In this document: positions 34,906 through 45,465 of the stretch, piece by piece
Numbering within the stretch: position 1 is the first letter of the stretch
Layout of the letters: every line of letters starts with the position of its first letter
Source: Massilia sp. WG5
GTDB taxonomy: Bacteria > Pseudomonadota > Gammaproteobacteria > Burkholderiales > Burkholderiaceae_D
DNA length: 64,000 nt
Direction: 5' to 3'
Assembly: GCF_001412595.2 (NCBI RefSeq)
Contig: NZ_CP012640.2
Location: forward strand, 3,038,001-3,102,000
The notes under the pieces: model-generated
The model's database searches: none
What the model was told of the DNA's origin: nothing
The model's input: only the letters and a program-made list of their open reading frames with translations
Program-made: the position numbers and the translations under genes

Positions 34906-35241
34906 TTACAGGGCCTTCAGGGTGCCCTTCGGCAGCAGGGTGGTGACGGCATTCTTCTGCACCACGATTTCGGTGCCGGCCGCCACCTCGATGGTGACGT
35001 AGGCATCGGCAACTTTCGACACGCGGCCCAGCACGCCGCCGACGGTGATCACTTCATCGCCCTTGGCCAGCGCGTCCATCATCGTCTTCATTTCTTTCTG
35101 GCGCTTCTGCTGCGGACGGATCATGATGAAATACATGACCACGAACATGATGATGATCGGGGCGAACGTCGTCAGGCTGCCCATCAGACCAGGATCGGCG
35201 GCGCCGGCGGCGGTTTGGGCGTAAGCGTTGGAAATGAACAC
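34906..35241 (-). CDS. yajC: Preprotein translocase accessory subunit YajC
   Basis: A 111-residue membrane protein with one N-terminal helix (LTTFAPIIIMFVVMYFIMI) and the family signature RPQQKRQKEMKTMMDALAKGDEVIT. YajC binds SecDF. It is the first gene of yajC-secD-secF. It is separated from tgt by 238 bp that hold the yajC promoter region and the dispersed structured repeat, so the usual tgt-yajC cotranscription may be interrupted. Confidence 0.95.
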   Translation of the reverse strand: MFISNAYAQTAAGAADPGLMGSLTTFAPIIIMFVVMYFIMIRPQQKRQKEMKTMMDALAKGDEVITVGGVLGRVSKVADAYVTIEVAAGTEIVVQKNAVTTLLPKGTLKAL

Positions 35242-35382
35242 AAGAACTCCGATTTATAAGAATGTGAAAAAACAAGCGCTGTATTCTAGCACCCGCAAAC
35301 TGTCAACAACCAATTTCAGCGCATGTGGGAGCGCGATGCCTGATTGCAAGACGTTGTTTGAAAATTAATACCAAGCAGCTTA

Positions 35383-35479
35383 TAGAGCGCCTACAAGCCC
35401 GCAGGGCAAGACGCCCCGGCGAAGGCAGTCCGCTAGTACGGCGAGCCGGGGCAACGCCGCCATGCGGGTTTTAGGCGCT

Positions 35480-35482
<3 letters not shown>
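35383..35482. repeat. Dispersed structured repeat, copy 2
   Basis: A 100-bp imperfect palindrome. TAGAGCGCCTA (35383-35393) pairs with TAGGCGCTCTA (35472-35482), AAGCCCGCA with TGCGGGTTT, and CCCCGGC with GCCGGGG. Conserved blocks GGGCAAG, GAAGGCAGT, GTACGGCGAG and GCAACGCCG match copies 1 and 3. The last 3 bp are the tgt stop codon complement, so the element is fused to the gene end. Confidence 0.8.
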
Positions 35483-37662
<2,180 letters not shown>

Positions 37663-37736
37663 GATGGGAAAACAGGGCGAGGAGCCTTACAATATAAGCT
37701 CAAGCGTATGCGGCGAACCTTCTATTTTACACCTTT

Positions 37737-39833
37737 ATGCCCGCAACCAATGCAAACACTGCGGCCAAAGCCGCCACCAAGCCTGACGCGAAGCCGGCCC
37801 AGAAAAGCATCGAAAGCAAGCTCGCCAAGCTCGGCCTGCGCACCGACATGGACCTGGTGCTGCACCTGCCGATGCGCTACGAGGACGAAACCGAGATCGT
37901 GCCGATTCGCGAGGCCTGCCTGCGCGGCGGCCACGTGTCGCAGGTCGAAGGCGTCGTGGTCAAGAATGAAATCACCTACAAGCCGCGCAAGCAGCTGCTG
38001 GTGTCGATCGCCGACGAGACCTCCGACATCCAGCTGCGCTTCATGAACTTCTACGGCAGCCAGGTCAAGCAGCTGGCCGAGGGCACGCGCGTGCGTGCGC
38101 GCGCCGAAGTCCGGCACGGCTTCTTCGGCGCCGAGATGGTCCATCCGGTCTATAAAGTCGTCAACGAGGGCGCGCCGCTGCCGGCCTCGCTGACCCCGGT
38201 CTATCCGGCCGGCGAAGGGCTGTCGCAGACCGTGCTGCGGCGCGCGATCGCCGACGCCATGAAGCGCGTCGACTGGACCGACACGGTGCCGCGCGCGGTG
38301 CGCGAAAAACTGTCGCTGGCCGAATTCCAGCCGGCCGTGCGCCTGCTGCACTACCCGCCGCCGGACGTCGACGAGAATGCGCTGATCGAAAAAACCCACC
38401 CGGCCTGGACCCGCGTGAAATTCGACGAGCTGCTGGCGCAGCAGCTCTCGCTGAAACGCGCCCAGCAGGCGCGCCGCGAAAAAGGCGCACCGCAGCTGAC
38501 CAGTGTGGGGGCGCTGTCCTCGAGCTTCCTGGAAGCGCTGCCGTTCAAGCTGACCAATGCCCAGCAGCGCGTGGTGCAGGAGATCAGCAAGGACCTGCGC
38601 GAGGGCTATCCGATGCAGCGCCTGCTGCAGGGCGACGTCGGCAGCGGCAAGACCGTGGTCGCCGCGCTGGCGGCCGCCCAGGCCATCGACAGCGGCTACC
38701 AGGCGGCCCTGATGGCGCCGACCGAGATCCTGGCCGAGCAGCACTTCCGCAAGATCGCGGCCTGGATGGAGCCGCTGGGCGTGAAAGTCGCCTGGCTGAC
38801 CGGCAGCCTGAAAAAGAAGGAGAAGCAGGCCGCCAGCGAGATGGCCGAATCGGGAGAAGCGAACCTGGTGATCGGCACCCACGCGCTCATTCAGGACACC
38901 GTGCAGTTCGCGAAGCTGGGCCTGGTGCTGGTCGACGAACAGCACCGCTTCGGCGTCGGCCAGCGCCTCCTGCTCCGCAACAAGGGCAGCGACGGCCTGG
39001 TGCCGCACCAGCTCATGATGTCCGCGACGCCAATCCCGCGCACGCTGGCGATGACGTATTACGCCGACCTGGAAGTGTCGGTCATCGACGAGCTGCCGCC
39101 GGGCCGCACGCCGATTGTCACGCGTGCGATCGACCAGAACCGGCGCGACGAAGTCATCGAGCGCGTGCACGCCGCCGCGCTGGAGGGCCGCCAGGTCTAC
39201 TGGGTGTGCCCGCTGATCGAAGAGTCGGAAGCGCTGCAGCTGCAGACCGCCACCGACACCTACGAGACCCTAGCCGCGTCCCTGCCCGACCTGGTCGTCG
39301 GCCTGGTGCACGGCCGCATGAAGCCGGCCGAGAAGCAGGTGGTCATGGATGCCTTCTCGGCCGGCGAGGTGCACGTGCTGGTGGCGACCACCGTGATCGA
39401 GGTCGGGGTCGACGTGCCGAACGCCTCGCTGATGGTGATCGAGCATGCGGAGCGCTTCGGCCTGTCGCAGCTGCACCAGCTGCGCGGCCGCGTGGGGCGC
39501 GGCTCGGCGGCCAGTGTGTGCCTGCTGCTGTATCAGAGCCCGCTCGGCCAGGTCGCCAAGCAGCGTTTGATGACGATGCGCGAGACCACCGACGGCTTCG
39601 AGATCGCACGCCGCGACCTCGAGATCCGCGGCCCCGGCGAATTCCTCGGCGCGCGCCAGTCCGGCGAGGCCATGCTGCGCTTCGCCAACCTGGAAACCGA
39701 CCAGTGGATCGTCGAACAGGCGCGCGACGTGGCAGCCTGGCTGCTCGGCTCCGATCGTCCGGAGGCGGAGGCGATCGTGGATGCGCACCTGCTGCGCTGG
39801 CTGGGTGGGCGGGAGGAATTCCTGAAGGTGTAA
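37737..39833 (+). CDS. recG: ATP-dependent DNA helicase RecG
   Basis: A 698-residue helicase that remodels stalled replication forks and recombination intermediates. The N-terminal wedge/OB domain (LVLHLPMRYEDETEIVPI) binds branched DNA. The helicase core has Walker A GDVGSGKTVVAA, motif II VDEQHRFGVGQR, motif III MSATPIPRTLAMT, and C-terminal motifs ATTVIEVGVDVPNA and QLHQLRGRVGRG. The TRG-region GPGEFLGARQSG follows. An extra Ala/Lys-rich tail of about 20 residues precedes the core. The length matches E. coli RecG (693). A REP cluster directly follows the stop. Confidence 0.97.
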   Translation: MPATNANTAAKAATKPDAKPAQKSIESKLAKLGLRTDMDLVLHLPMRYEDETEIVPIREACLRGGHVSQVEGVVVKNEITYKPRKQLLVSIADETSDIQLRFMNFYGSQVKQLAEGTRVRARAEVRHGFFGAEMVHPVYKVVNEGAPLPASLTPVYPAGEGLSQTVLRRAIADAMKRVDWTDTVPRAVREKLSLAEFQPAVRLLHYPPPDVDENALIEKTHPAWTRVKFDELLAQQLSLKRAQQARREKGAPQLTSVGALSSSFLEALPFKLTNAQQRVVQEISKDLREGYPMQRLLQGDVGSGKTVVAALAAAQAIDSGYQAALMAPTEILAEQHFRKIAAWMEPLGVKVAWLTGSLKKKEKQAASEMAESGEANLVIGTHALIQDTVQFAKLGLVLVDEQHRFGVGQRLLLRNKGSDGLVPHQLMMSATPIPRTLAMTYYADLEVSVIDELPPGRTPIVTRAIDQNRRDEVIERVHAAALEGRQVYWVCPLIEESEALQLQTATDTYETLAASLPDLVVGLVHGRMKPAEKQVVMDAFSAGEVHVLVATTVIEVGVDVPNASLMVIEHAERFGLSQLHQLRGRVGRGSAASVCLLLYQSPLGQVAKQRLMTMRETTDGFEIARRDLEIRGPGEFLGARQSGEAMLRFANLETDQWIVEQARDVAAWLLGSDRPEAEAIVDAHLLRWLGGREEFLKV

Positions 39834-39836
39834 ACG

Positions 39837-39924
39837 CGTCGTCCCCGCGAAGGCGGGGACCCAAGTCTGCTTGCGCTAGCTTGACGCTGGCAAAGCTTGG
39901 ATCCCCGCCTTCGCGGGGACGACG
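39837..39924. repeat. Pair of inverted REP elements (BIME-like)
   Basis: CGTCGTCCCCGCGAAGGCG... (39837 on) and its inverted copy ending ...CGCGGGGACGACG (39924) face each other across about 35 bp, giving a long imperfect palindrome; each unit is itself a CCCCGC/GCGGGG hairpin. It lies between recG and the convergent exported-protein gene. Same family as 6694-6720, 49866-49927 and 62563-62590. Confidence 0.85.
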
Positions 39925-39936
39925 TGTACGCGGGAA

Positions 39937-40299
39937 TTACTTGGCCGGAGTCGCCGGGGTAGCCGCGCTTGCCGGAGCGGCCGGGGTGGCAGCCGTGGCC
40001 GGCGCAGCGGCGCTTGCCGGAGTGGCAGGGGTGGCCGGGGTAGCCGGAGTAGCCGCCGCGGTCATGTTTTCCTTGCTGGCAGCGCCGGCCTCGGTCTTCG
40101 ACTTGTGCGAGGACTTCTTGGCGTGCTTGGCCTTGACCGTCTTCTTGGTGCTCTTCGCAGCCTGCTTCTCATGCGTGGCCGCGGCCTTGGCGACAGCCGG
40201 CGTGGTGCTCGAATCCGGCGTGGTGGTCGGGGCCGGGGTCTGGGCGAATGCAACGGTGGCGAACAGACCGGCGATCAGGGCAGCGATGGTGTTTTTCAT
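39937..40299 (-). CDS. Exported low-complexity Ala/Pro/Lys-rich protein
   Basis: A 120-residue protein: signal peptide MKNTIAALIAGLFATVAFA, then Thr/Pro-rich, then a strongly basic Lys/Ala stretch (about 38-70, STKKTVKAKHAKKSSHKSK), and a C-terminal run of (A/T)PAT units encoded by degenerate repeats. No folded domain is visible. It is paralogous to 41485-41898: the signal peptides (AALIAGLFATVAFA versus ATLIAGLFATAAFA) and the leader DNA are clearly related. The C-terminal parts differ in composition. ATG 40299 has GAGGA upstream. Function unknown; a cell-envelope or stress-related role is a guess. Confidence 0.75.
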   Translation of the reverse strand: MKNTIAALIAGLFATVAFAQTPAPTTTPDSSTTPAVAKAAATHEKQAAKSTKKTVKAKHAKKSSHKSKTEAGAASKENMTAAATPATPATPATPASAAAPATAATPAAPASAATPATPAK

Positions 40300-40389
40300 G
40301 ATGAAGGGTCCTCAGTAGTTGTTGGGTTCAGTGCACATTCGCATGTCACTTGTCTCCTTAACGAGGCCACGCACCTGGCTGTTGACCGG

Positions 40390-40424
40390 CCTTACAAATG
40401 CTTACTCTGCTGACAGCTGCTTAC
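40390..40424. promoter_or_regulatory. Four phased direct repeats (GCTTAC type), copy 1
   Basis: CCTTAC (40390), GCTTAC (40400), GCTGAC (40409) and GCTTAC (40419) are spaced 10, 9 and 10 bp apart, one helical turn each. The same array with the same spacing occurs at 41990-42024 upstream of the paralogous gene. Tandem hexamers at helical phasing are typical of OmpR/PhoB-type response-regulator sites. It lies between the exported-protein gene (minus) and the CPBP gene (plus). Confidence 0.7.
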
Positions 40425-40540
40425 AAGCCTGCAGCACGACCGATCATTCCGCGATTTCTGCCGCCTGTCGCAAACGGATGGCCCGCCGCATCGATGCTCC
40501 CTATAGTGCGCTCGCCAATACAACAACAGCGAGACCAGCC

Positions 40541-41284
40541 ATGCATACCGTCGACGACACCGAGTCCCCCATCCCCTTCGCCATCGCCTGCGCCGCCGGC
40601 CAGTTCCTGCTGACGATCCTGATCCTGAAATTCGGCTTCAGTTTCGCCCCGCCTGAAGCCTACGGCAAGGTCAAGCTGCTCGCCTTCGCCTCGACCATCG
40701 TGTATCCGCTGGTGCTGGCCCATGCCTTCGGGCTGTGGAAGCGGCTGGCGCTCGGCCTGGGCCGCATCCGTCCGCAGCCGGTCTTCCTCGCCGGCCTGGC
40801 GGCCGCCGCGCTGTTCCTGCCCTGGGGCCTGCGCAGCGCCGACGGCGGCAAGCTGGCCTCCGACTTCACGCTCCAGTTCTTCAATGCCTTTGGCGAGGAA
40901 CTGCTGTTCCGCGGCGTGATCTTCGCGCTGCTGCTGTCGCTGCCGGCCTGGCGCGGCATCGTGCTGAACGGCCTGCTGTTCGGCGCCATGCACCTGATCC
41001 ACGGTTTCATGGATACCGACTGGAAGACTGCCTGCTCGAAGATGCTGGTGACGTCCATCGCCGGCATGATGTTCACCGCCGTGCGCTACCGCAGCGGCAG
41101 CCTGTGGCTCTGCGTGATCCTGCACATGGCGCTGAACCTCTGCATGATCTACTCGAAGGTCCAGGATGCCGCCGAATCGACGGTATTCCTGGTGGAGCGC
41201 GCCGCCAACCTCATCGAGATCGCGGTGGCGGCCTGGGTGATCTTCGGCGCGCGCCGGACGTCCGCGGCGCCCGTCGCGGCCTGA
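40541..41284 (+). CDS. CPBP-family intramembrane metalloprotease
   Basis: A 247-residue membrane protein with about seven helices. It shows the CPBP (Abi/CAAX-like) motifs in order: EELLFRGVIFAL (EExxxR) at about residue 116, GAMHLIHG with the conserved histidine, and HMALNLCMI in a late helix. Bacterial members are involved in prenyl-protein-like processing, bacteriocin self-immunity or signalling; the substrate is not predictable here. ATG 40541 starts the first hydrophilic residues before TM1, and TATAGT at 40503 may be its -10. The phased GCTTAC repeats lie 117 bp upstream and could control it as well as the divergent exported protein. Confidence 0.82.
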   Translation: MHTVDDTESPIPFAIACAAGQFLLTILILKFGFSFAPPEAYGKVKLLAFASTIVYPLVLAHAFGLWKRLALGLGRIRPQPVFLAGLAAAALFLPWGLRSADGGKLASDFTLQFFNAFGEELLFRGVIFALLLSLPAWRGIVLNGLLFGAMHLIHGFMDTDWKTACSKMLVTSIAGMMFTAVRYRSGSLWLCVILHMALNLCMIYSKVQDAAESTVFLVERAANLIEIAVAAWVIFGARRTSAAPVAA

Positions 41285-41287
41285 GCG

Positions 41288-41407
41288 TCATTCGGTCCTG
41301 GTCAACTCGACGCCGCCGACGGTCATCTTCCATTTGCCGCCTTCCTTGTGGGGCGGCTTGCTGACCACGAAGGTGGAGCGCACCAGGCTGAAACCGATGT
41401 CAAACAC
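41288..41407 (-). pseudogene. Short coding remnant or 39-residue small protein
   Basis: From GTG 41407 to TGA 41288 the minus strand reads VFDIGFSLVRSTFVVSKPPH then KEGGKWKMTVGGVELTRTE. Third codon positions are almost all G or C, the sign of real coding sequence in this genome, but upstream of the GTG this bias disappears and there is no good ribosome-binding site. The most economical reading is the C-terminal remnant of a larger deleted gene; a genuine small protein is possible. It lies 3 bp from the convergent CPBP stop. No family recognised. Confidence 0.45.
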
Positions 41408-41442
41408 ATATCCATATGCATGCCTGCCCGCGCCAAAAAATA

Positions 41443-41463
41443 AAGCCCGCATCGCGCGGGCTT
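41443..41463 (-). terminator. Intrinsic terminator of the Ala/Lys-rich protein gene
   Basis: AAGCCCGC (41443-41450) pairs with GCGGGCTT (41456-41463) around 5 nt. On the minus strand the stem is followed by TATTTTTT. It lies 21 bp downstream of the stop at 41485. Confidence 0.85.
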
Positions 41464-41484
41464 CATCGGGTGCTGCAGGACCGC

Positions 41485-41898
41485 TTACTTGGCCTGGGTT
41501 GCGACGGCAACCGTGGTGTCCTTGTGGGCTTCGGCTTTCACGGCCGCCTTGTGCCCGGCCTTGGCGTGCTTGGCGTTCGCCTTGGCGACCTTCACCTCGG
41601 TCTTGGCGGCTTCCTTGGTGTCCTTGGCGTCGGCCTTGGCTTCCTTGACCTCGGCCTTGGCGTCGAGCTTGGCTTCCTTCACGTCGGCGTTCGCGGTTTT
41701 CTTGGCTTCCTTGACCTCGGCCTTGGCCGCAGCTTTGGTCTCTTTCACTTCAGCCTTCGCAGCCTGCTTCTCTTGCTTGGCTTCTGCCTTCGCCACTGCC
41801 GGCGTAGCGGTCGCGGTCGGGGTGGTGGCAGGCGTTTGCGCTGCGAATGCTGCGGTAGCGAACAGGCCGGCGATCAGGGTAGCGATGGTCTTTTTCAT
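41485..41898 (-). CDS. Exported Ala/Lys/Glu-repeat protein (LEA-like)
   Basis: A 137-residue protein: signal peptide MKKTIATLIAGLFATAAFA, a short Thr/Pro stretch, then about 100 residues of imperfect 7- to 11-residue units of the type AKAEVKEAK / AKLDAKAEVKEAKAD. These predict one long, highly charged amphipathic helix, resembling group-3 late-embryogenesis-abundant proteins or histone-H1-like tails, but exported. Start ATG 41898 is preceded by AAGGACC. It shares signal peptide and about 130 bp of leader with 39937-40299, so the two arose by duplication. Role unknown; desiccation or envelope stress protection is a speculation from composition. Confidence 0.78.
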   Translation of the reverse strand: MKKTIATLIAGLFATAAFAAQTPATTPTATATPAVAKAEAKQEKQAAKAEVKETKAAAKAEVKEAKKTANADVKEAKLDAKAEVKEAKADAKDTKEAAKTEVKVAKANAKHAKAGHKAAVKAEAHKDTTVAVATQAK

Positions 41899-41989
41899 GA
41901 TGTGGTCCTTAGTGTTTGACTCGGGGTTCAGTGCACGTTTGCGTGTCACTTGTCCCTAAAACGAGGAGCCCCGCTACCCTGTTGACGGC

Positions 41990-42024
41990 CTTTACAAAGG
42001 CTTACCGCGCTGACAAATGCTTAC
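41990..42024. promoter_or_regulatory. Four phased direct repeats (GCTTAC type), copy 2
   Basis: CTTTAC (41990), GCTTAC (42000), GCTGAC (42009) and GCTTAC (42019), spaced 10, 9 and 10 bp, exactly as at 40390-40424, together with a conserved GTTGAC.GGCC and GGGTTCAGTGCAC in the leader between array and gene. The array is about 92 bp upstream of the Ala/Lys/Glu-repeat gene. Confidence 0.7.
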
Positions 42025-42048
42025 AACTCGGCAGTATTCGCGCAGACC

Positions 42049-42423
42049 TCAGAAACCGTAGCCGTGCCACGCATCCTTGAAGTCCCTGGCGCGCGCATCG
42101 ACCACTTCCGGACGGGCGCGCAGCCACTGCACCACCGCCTCGCGGTCTTCTTCGCTCGGCGAGCCGCGCTCGATGTTGGCGATCACGCCCTCGGTCTCGC
42201 TGAACGGCTCCTTGCCGCCGAAGCCGCCGCCCAGCAGGCCGCGCTGCTCGAGGAAGCCGAAGAAGTCGTTGATGAAGTCGTGGTAGGGCTCACCGCGCAT
42301 CGGGCTGTTGAATACCAGTTCGATGTCGAAGCAGTGCTCCTTGAATTCGCCGACGCGCATCTTCTTGCGCTGGCGGGCGTTCAGGCGGCGCGTGCGGCCG
42401 GTCGAGCGGGGATCGCGTTTCAT
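42049..42423 (-). CDS. YggL family 50S ribosome-binding protein
   Basis: A 124-residue basic-N-terminal protein. RRLNARQRKKMRVGEFKEHCFDIELVF is the YggL (DUF469) signature, compare NRRLRKKLRVGEFQE in E. coli YggL, which has been found associated with the large ribosomal subunit. This protein carries the family plus about 15 additional residues. The 18-bp gap from the oxidoreductase gene upstream on the same strand suggests a common transcript. ATG 42423 follows AAGGAGAAC, a strong ribosome-binding site. Confidence 0.88.
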   Translation of the reverse strand: MKRDPRSTGRTRRLNARQRKKMRVGEFKEHCFDIELVFNSPMRGEPYHDFINDFFGFLEQRGLLGGGFGGKEPFSETEGVIANIERGSPSEEDREAVVQWLRARPEVVDARARDFKDAWHGYGF

Positions 42424-42441
42424 GTCTGTTCTCCTTGTTGA

Positions 42442-43464
42442 TTATTCGTTCGGTGCAGCCGGTTCGGCCGCGAGGTCAGCTGTATAGCGCAGGCCGATCT
42501 GGCGCCGCACCTCGTCCATCACGCCCATCAGGGCCAGCGTGTCCTCGTGGGTCATGCCCGGGCTTTCGATCAGGCCCGCCCGCCAGCAGCGCTGCGCCTC
42601 GATCGCCTCGTGCACATAGCCGTTGCCGATGTAGGGCGTGGGCACGGTGCGCGCGATGCCGTCGGCGCGCGCTACCGTCACGGTCTGGGCGCGGTGGAAC
42701 ATGCTGTTCATGCGCACGTGGCCCTGCTCGCCGGCGATCGTCAGCTCGCTCGGCAGGCGCGCGCGCAGCGAGCAGCTGCACACCGACATGCCGCCGTCAC
42801 GGTGGCGCAGCACGAAGCCGGTCTGCTCGTCGACGCCGGTCGGGCCGAGCTCGGCCTGCGCCGCCACCGAGGCCACGGGGCCCAGCAGCGCCACCGCGAT
42901 CGACAGCGGATAGATGCCCAGGTCGAGCAGCGCGCCGCCGCCCAGCACCGGGTTGAACACACGGTGCTCGTGGCCGAAGTCCGCCTTGAAGCCGAGGTCG
43001 GCGATCACCTGGGTGACCTTGCCGATCTCGCCGGACTCCACCACGCGCCGCACTTCCGCCAGCGCCGGCATGAAGCGCGTCCACATCGCCTCCATCAGGA
43101 ACAGCTTTCTGGAGCGCGCCAGCGCCACCAGCTCTTCGGCCTCGGCGCGGTTCATGGTGAAGGGCTTCTCGCACAGCACACCCTTGCCGGCGTTCAGGGC
43201 CAGGCGCACGTTGTCGACGTGGGCCGGGTGCGGCGTACCGACGTAGATCAGGTCGACGTCGCCGGCCTGGGCCAGTTCTTCGTACGAGCCATAGGCCTTG
43301 GTGGCAAATTCCGCGCCGAATTCATTCGCAAACGCCTGCGCGCTCTCGATCGTGCGCGAGCCGACGCCGGCCAGCCTTGCCCCCGGCGTGTCCTTCAATG
43401 CCCTGGCGAAGGCCTTGGCGATCTTGCCGGTGCCGAAGATGCCCCATCGAACCTCATCAGTCAT
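42442..43464 (-). CDS. Gfo/Idh/MocA-family oxidoreductase
   Basis: A 340-residue NAD(P)-dependent sugar or polyol dehydrogenase-like enzyme. The N-terminal Rossmann domain starts VRWGIFGTGKIAKAFARAL (GxGxxG variant), followed by the conserved GKGVLCEKPFTMN with the EKP motif (about 90-100), and a C-terminal alpha/beta domain with HEHRVFNPVLGGGALLDLGIYP. Members oxidise sugars, inositols or act on cyclic diols; substrate is unknown. Gene order yggL-this-DUF3025-pyrC is tight (8- to 18-bp gaps), forming one operon. Confidence 0.9.
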   Translation of the reverse strand: MTDEVRWGIFGTGKIAKAFARALKDTPGARLAGVGSRTIESAQAFANEFGAEFATKAYGSYEELAQAGDVDLIYVGTPHPAHVDNVRLALNAGKGVLCEKPFTMNRAEAEELVALARSRKLFLMEAMWTRFMPALAEVRRVVESGEIGKVTQVIADLGFKADFGHEHRVFNPVLGGGALLDLGIYPLSIAVALLGPVASVAAQAELGPTGVDEQTGFVLRHRDGGMSVCSCSLRARLPSELTIAGEQGHVRMNSMFHRAQTVTVARADGIARTVPTPYIGNGYVHEAIEAQRCWRAGLIESPGMTHEDTLALMGVMDEVRRQIGLRYTADLAAEPAAPNE

Positions 43465-43472
43465 GCGTCCTC

Positions 43473-44273
43473 CTATGTCTGGTCTTTGGCCGGCCGCTTG
43501 GGCCGGAATACGGTCTGGTCGAGATAAAACGCTTCATCCTGCCCGGGCCACCAGCCCGGCACGCCCAGCACCGGCAGCGGCGTGAAGCCGGAGGTGGCAA
43601 GGCCTTCGGTGCACAGCTGGCCGGCCACCTGCATGTCGATCCAGGCGCGCCGGTCCTCCCAATCGAGGCCGAACCAGGCGTCGGGCGCGAACAGCACCCG
43701 CGTATGCGCCGTGATCGCCTTGCGCGGCGCCACCAGCTTTTCCATCAGGGCGTGGCCGAACAGCCAGACTTGGGCGTCGGCGCCGAACATGGCGCGTCGT
43801 TCGACCAGCGCGCCGTGCCACTGGTGGGCGCGCAGGCCCTCGACCAGCGCGCGCCCGGCGGCGCTGTCGCGCACCAGCAGCAGGGCGGCGTTCTCGTCGA
43901 AGATGGTGGCGGCGTCGCGCGCCGGTCCGCGCGACTGCTTGATGCCGGCTTGCGCGATCTGGGCCGCCTGCAGCGCGTTCAGCTCGCGCTTGATGAGCGG
44001 GAAGGTTTGCCACACCAGGCCATTGAAGAAATCGTGCAGGTTCTCGCGCGTCGGCACGCAGCCGGTGGCGCCGATGAATTCTTCGTAGGCGGTGTTCACA
44101 GGCAGCGCGGCCTGGGGCACGAAGCGGATCGGCTGGCCGCGGTGGTTCTGCAGCGCGAGCCGGGCCGCGTTCGCATTGAATCGATCAATGAAGCCGCCTT
44201 CCGGCGCCAGGCTGTCGAAGGCGGGACGCACCGCGTCGTACCACGGATGCGTCCACTCGATCTCTTCGAACAT
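43473..44273 (-). CDS. DUF3025 domain protein
   Basis: A 266-residue cytoplasmic protein whose sequence FVPQAALPVNTAYEEFIGATGCVPTREN then LHDFFNGLVWQTFPLIKRELNALQA is the DUF3025 signature. The function of this family is not established. No signal peptide or membrane helix. It is 7 bp downstream of pyrC and 8 bp upstream of the oxidoreductase gene, so it is part of the pyrC-led operon. Confidence 0.85.
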   Translation of the reverse strand: MFEEIEWTHPWYDAVRPAFDSLAPEGGFIDRFNANAARLALQNHRGQPIRFVPQAALPVNTAYEEFIGATGCVPTRENLHDFFNGLVWQTFPLIKRELNALQAAQIAQAGIKQSRGPARDAATIFDENAALLLVRDSAAGRALVEGLRAHQWHGALVERRAMFGADAQVWLFGHALMEKLVAPRKAITAHTRVLFAPDAWFGLDWEDRRAWIDMQVAGQLCTEGLATSGFTPLPVLGVPGWWPGQDEAFYLDQTVFRPKRPAKDQT

Positions 44274-44280
44274 TCCTTTT

Positions 44281-45330
44281 TTACAGCATCTTCCAGTGGA
44301 GCTGCTGGCCGGCGTCGAGCGGCACCAGCTGCTGCTCGCCCATCGGCACGCTGGCCGGGATGGTCCAGGATTCGCGCTTCAGGGTAACCGTGCCCTCGTT
44401 GACCGGCAGGCCGTAGAAGTTCGGGCCGTTCAGGCTGGCGAAGGCTTCCAGTTTATCCAGCGCGCCGGCCTGTTCGAAGGCGGTGGCGTACAGCTCGAGC
44501 GCGTGCAGGGCCGTGTAGCAGCCGGCGCAGCCGCAGGCGCTCTCCTTGGCGTGCACGGCGTGCGGCGCGGAGTCGGTGCCGAGGAAGAAGCGCTCGTCGC
44601 CGCTGGTCGCCGCGGTCACCAGCGCCAGGCGGTGTTCCTCGCGCTTGAGCACCGGCAGGCAGTAGTAGTGCGGGTTGATCCCGCCCTTGAAGATCTCGTT
44701 GCGGTTGTACAGCAGGTGGTGCGCCGTGATGGTGGCGGCGATCGGGCCTTCGGCCTCGGCCACGTACTGGGCGGCGTCGCGGGTGGTGATGTGCTCGAAC
44801 ACGATCTTCAGTTCCGGGAAGTCGCGGCGCAGCGGGCGCATCACGCGCTCGATGAACACGGCTTCGCGGTCGAACAGGTCGATGTCGTGATTCGTGACTT
44901 CGCCGTGCACCAGCAGCGGCATGTCGACTTCCTGCATCACTTCCAGCGTCTTGTAGCACTTGCGCAGGTCGGTCACGCCGGCCGCCGAATTGGTGGTGGC
45001 GCCGGCCGGGTACAGTTTTACCGCGTGGATGAAGCCGGTGTCCTGGGCGCGGCGAATCTCGTCCGGGTCCGTGTTGTCGGTCAGGTACAGCGTCATCAGC
45101 GGCTCGAATTGCATCCCCTGCGGCAGCGCGGCCAGGATGCGGTCGCGGTAGGCGGATGCATCGGCGGCGGTGGTCACCGGCGGTTTCAGGTTCGGCATGA
45201 CGATCGCGCGGGCGAACTGGCGCGCGGTGTGCGGCAGCACGCTGGCCATGGACGCGCCGTCGCGCAGGTGCAGGTGCCAGTCGTCGGGGCGGATGAGGGT
45301 AATGGTGTCGGGGGATTCGATGGTGGACAT
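44281..45330 (-). CDS. pyrC: Dihydroorotase
   Basis: A 349-residue class-II dihydroorotase, the third enzyme of pyrimidine synthesis, interconverting carbamoyl-aspartate and dihydroorotate. The binuclear zinc site is visible: [10 protein letters not shown] (HxH) near residue 16, the carboxylated lysine in [13 protein letters not shown], and later [13 protein letters not shown] and [15 protein letters not shown] histidines with the Asp in GTDSAPH. Length matches E. coli PyrC (348). It begins the pyrC-DUF3025-oxidoreductase-yggL group on the minus strand; the start lies 135 bp from structured repeat copy 3. Confidence 0.97.
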   Translation of the reverse strand: MSTIESPDTITLIRPDDWHLHLRDGASMASVLPHTARQFARAIVMPNLKPPVTTAADASAYRDRILAALPQGMQFEPLMTLYLTDNTDPDEIRRAQDTGFIHAVKLYPAGATTNSAAGVTDLRKCYKTLEVMQEVDMPLLVHGEVTNHDIDLFDREAVFIERVMRPLRRDFPELKIVFEHITTRDAAQYVAEAEGPIAATITAHHLLYNRNEIFKGGINPHYYCLPVLKREEHRLALVTAATSGDERFFLGTDSAPHAVHAKESACGCAGCYTALHALELYATAFEQAGALDKLEAFASLNGPNFYGLPVNEGTVTLKRESWTIPASVPMGEQQLVPLDAGQQLHWKML

Positions 45331-45465
45331 GGCGGCTCTCGGATTACGGACCCCGACATTTTACCCGCAGGGATAGAAGCCGGCACGCACAGCCACATAC
45401 ACACGATTCATTTCCAAAAAGAATCAAAATTGCCACAAACGTTAGAATTGCATATCAGTTCATCA

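Noticed and set aside
32101..35259. Plus-strand open frame of about 1050 codons opposite secF, secD and yajC
   Set aside because: It spans three real genes and their gaps; the residue composition is the usual antisense shadow.
39951..40070. Repetitive GCCGGGGTAGCCG-type DNA, considered as a CRISPR or minisatellite
   Set aside because: It is the in-frame code for the (A/T)PAT units of the exported protein; unit lengths are 9-15 bp with no spacers.
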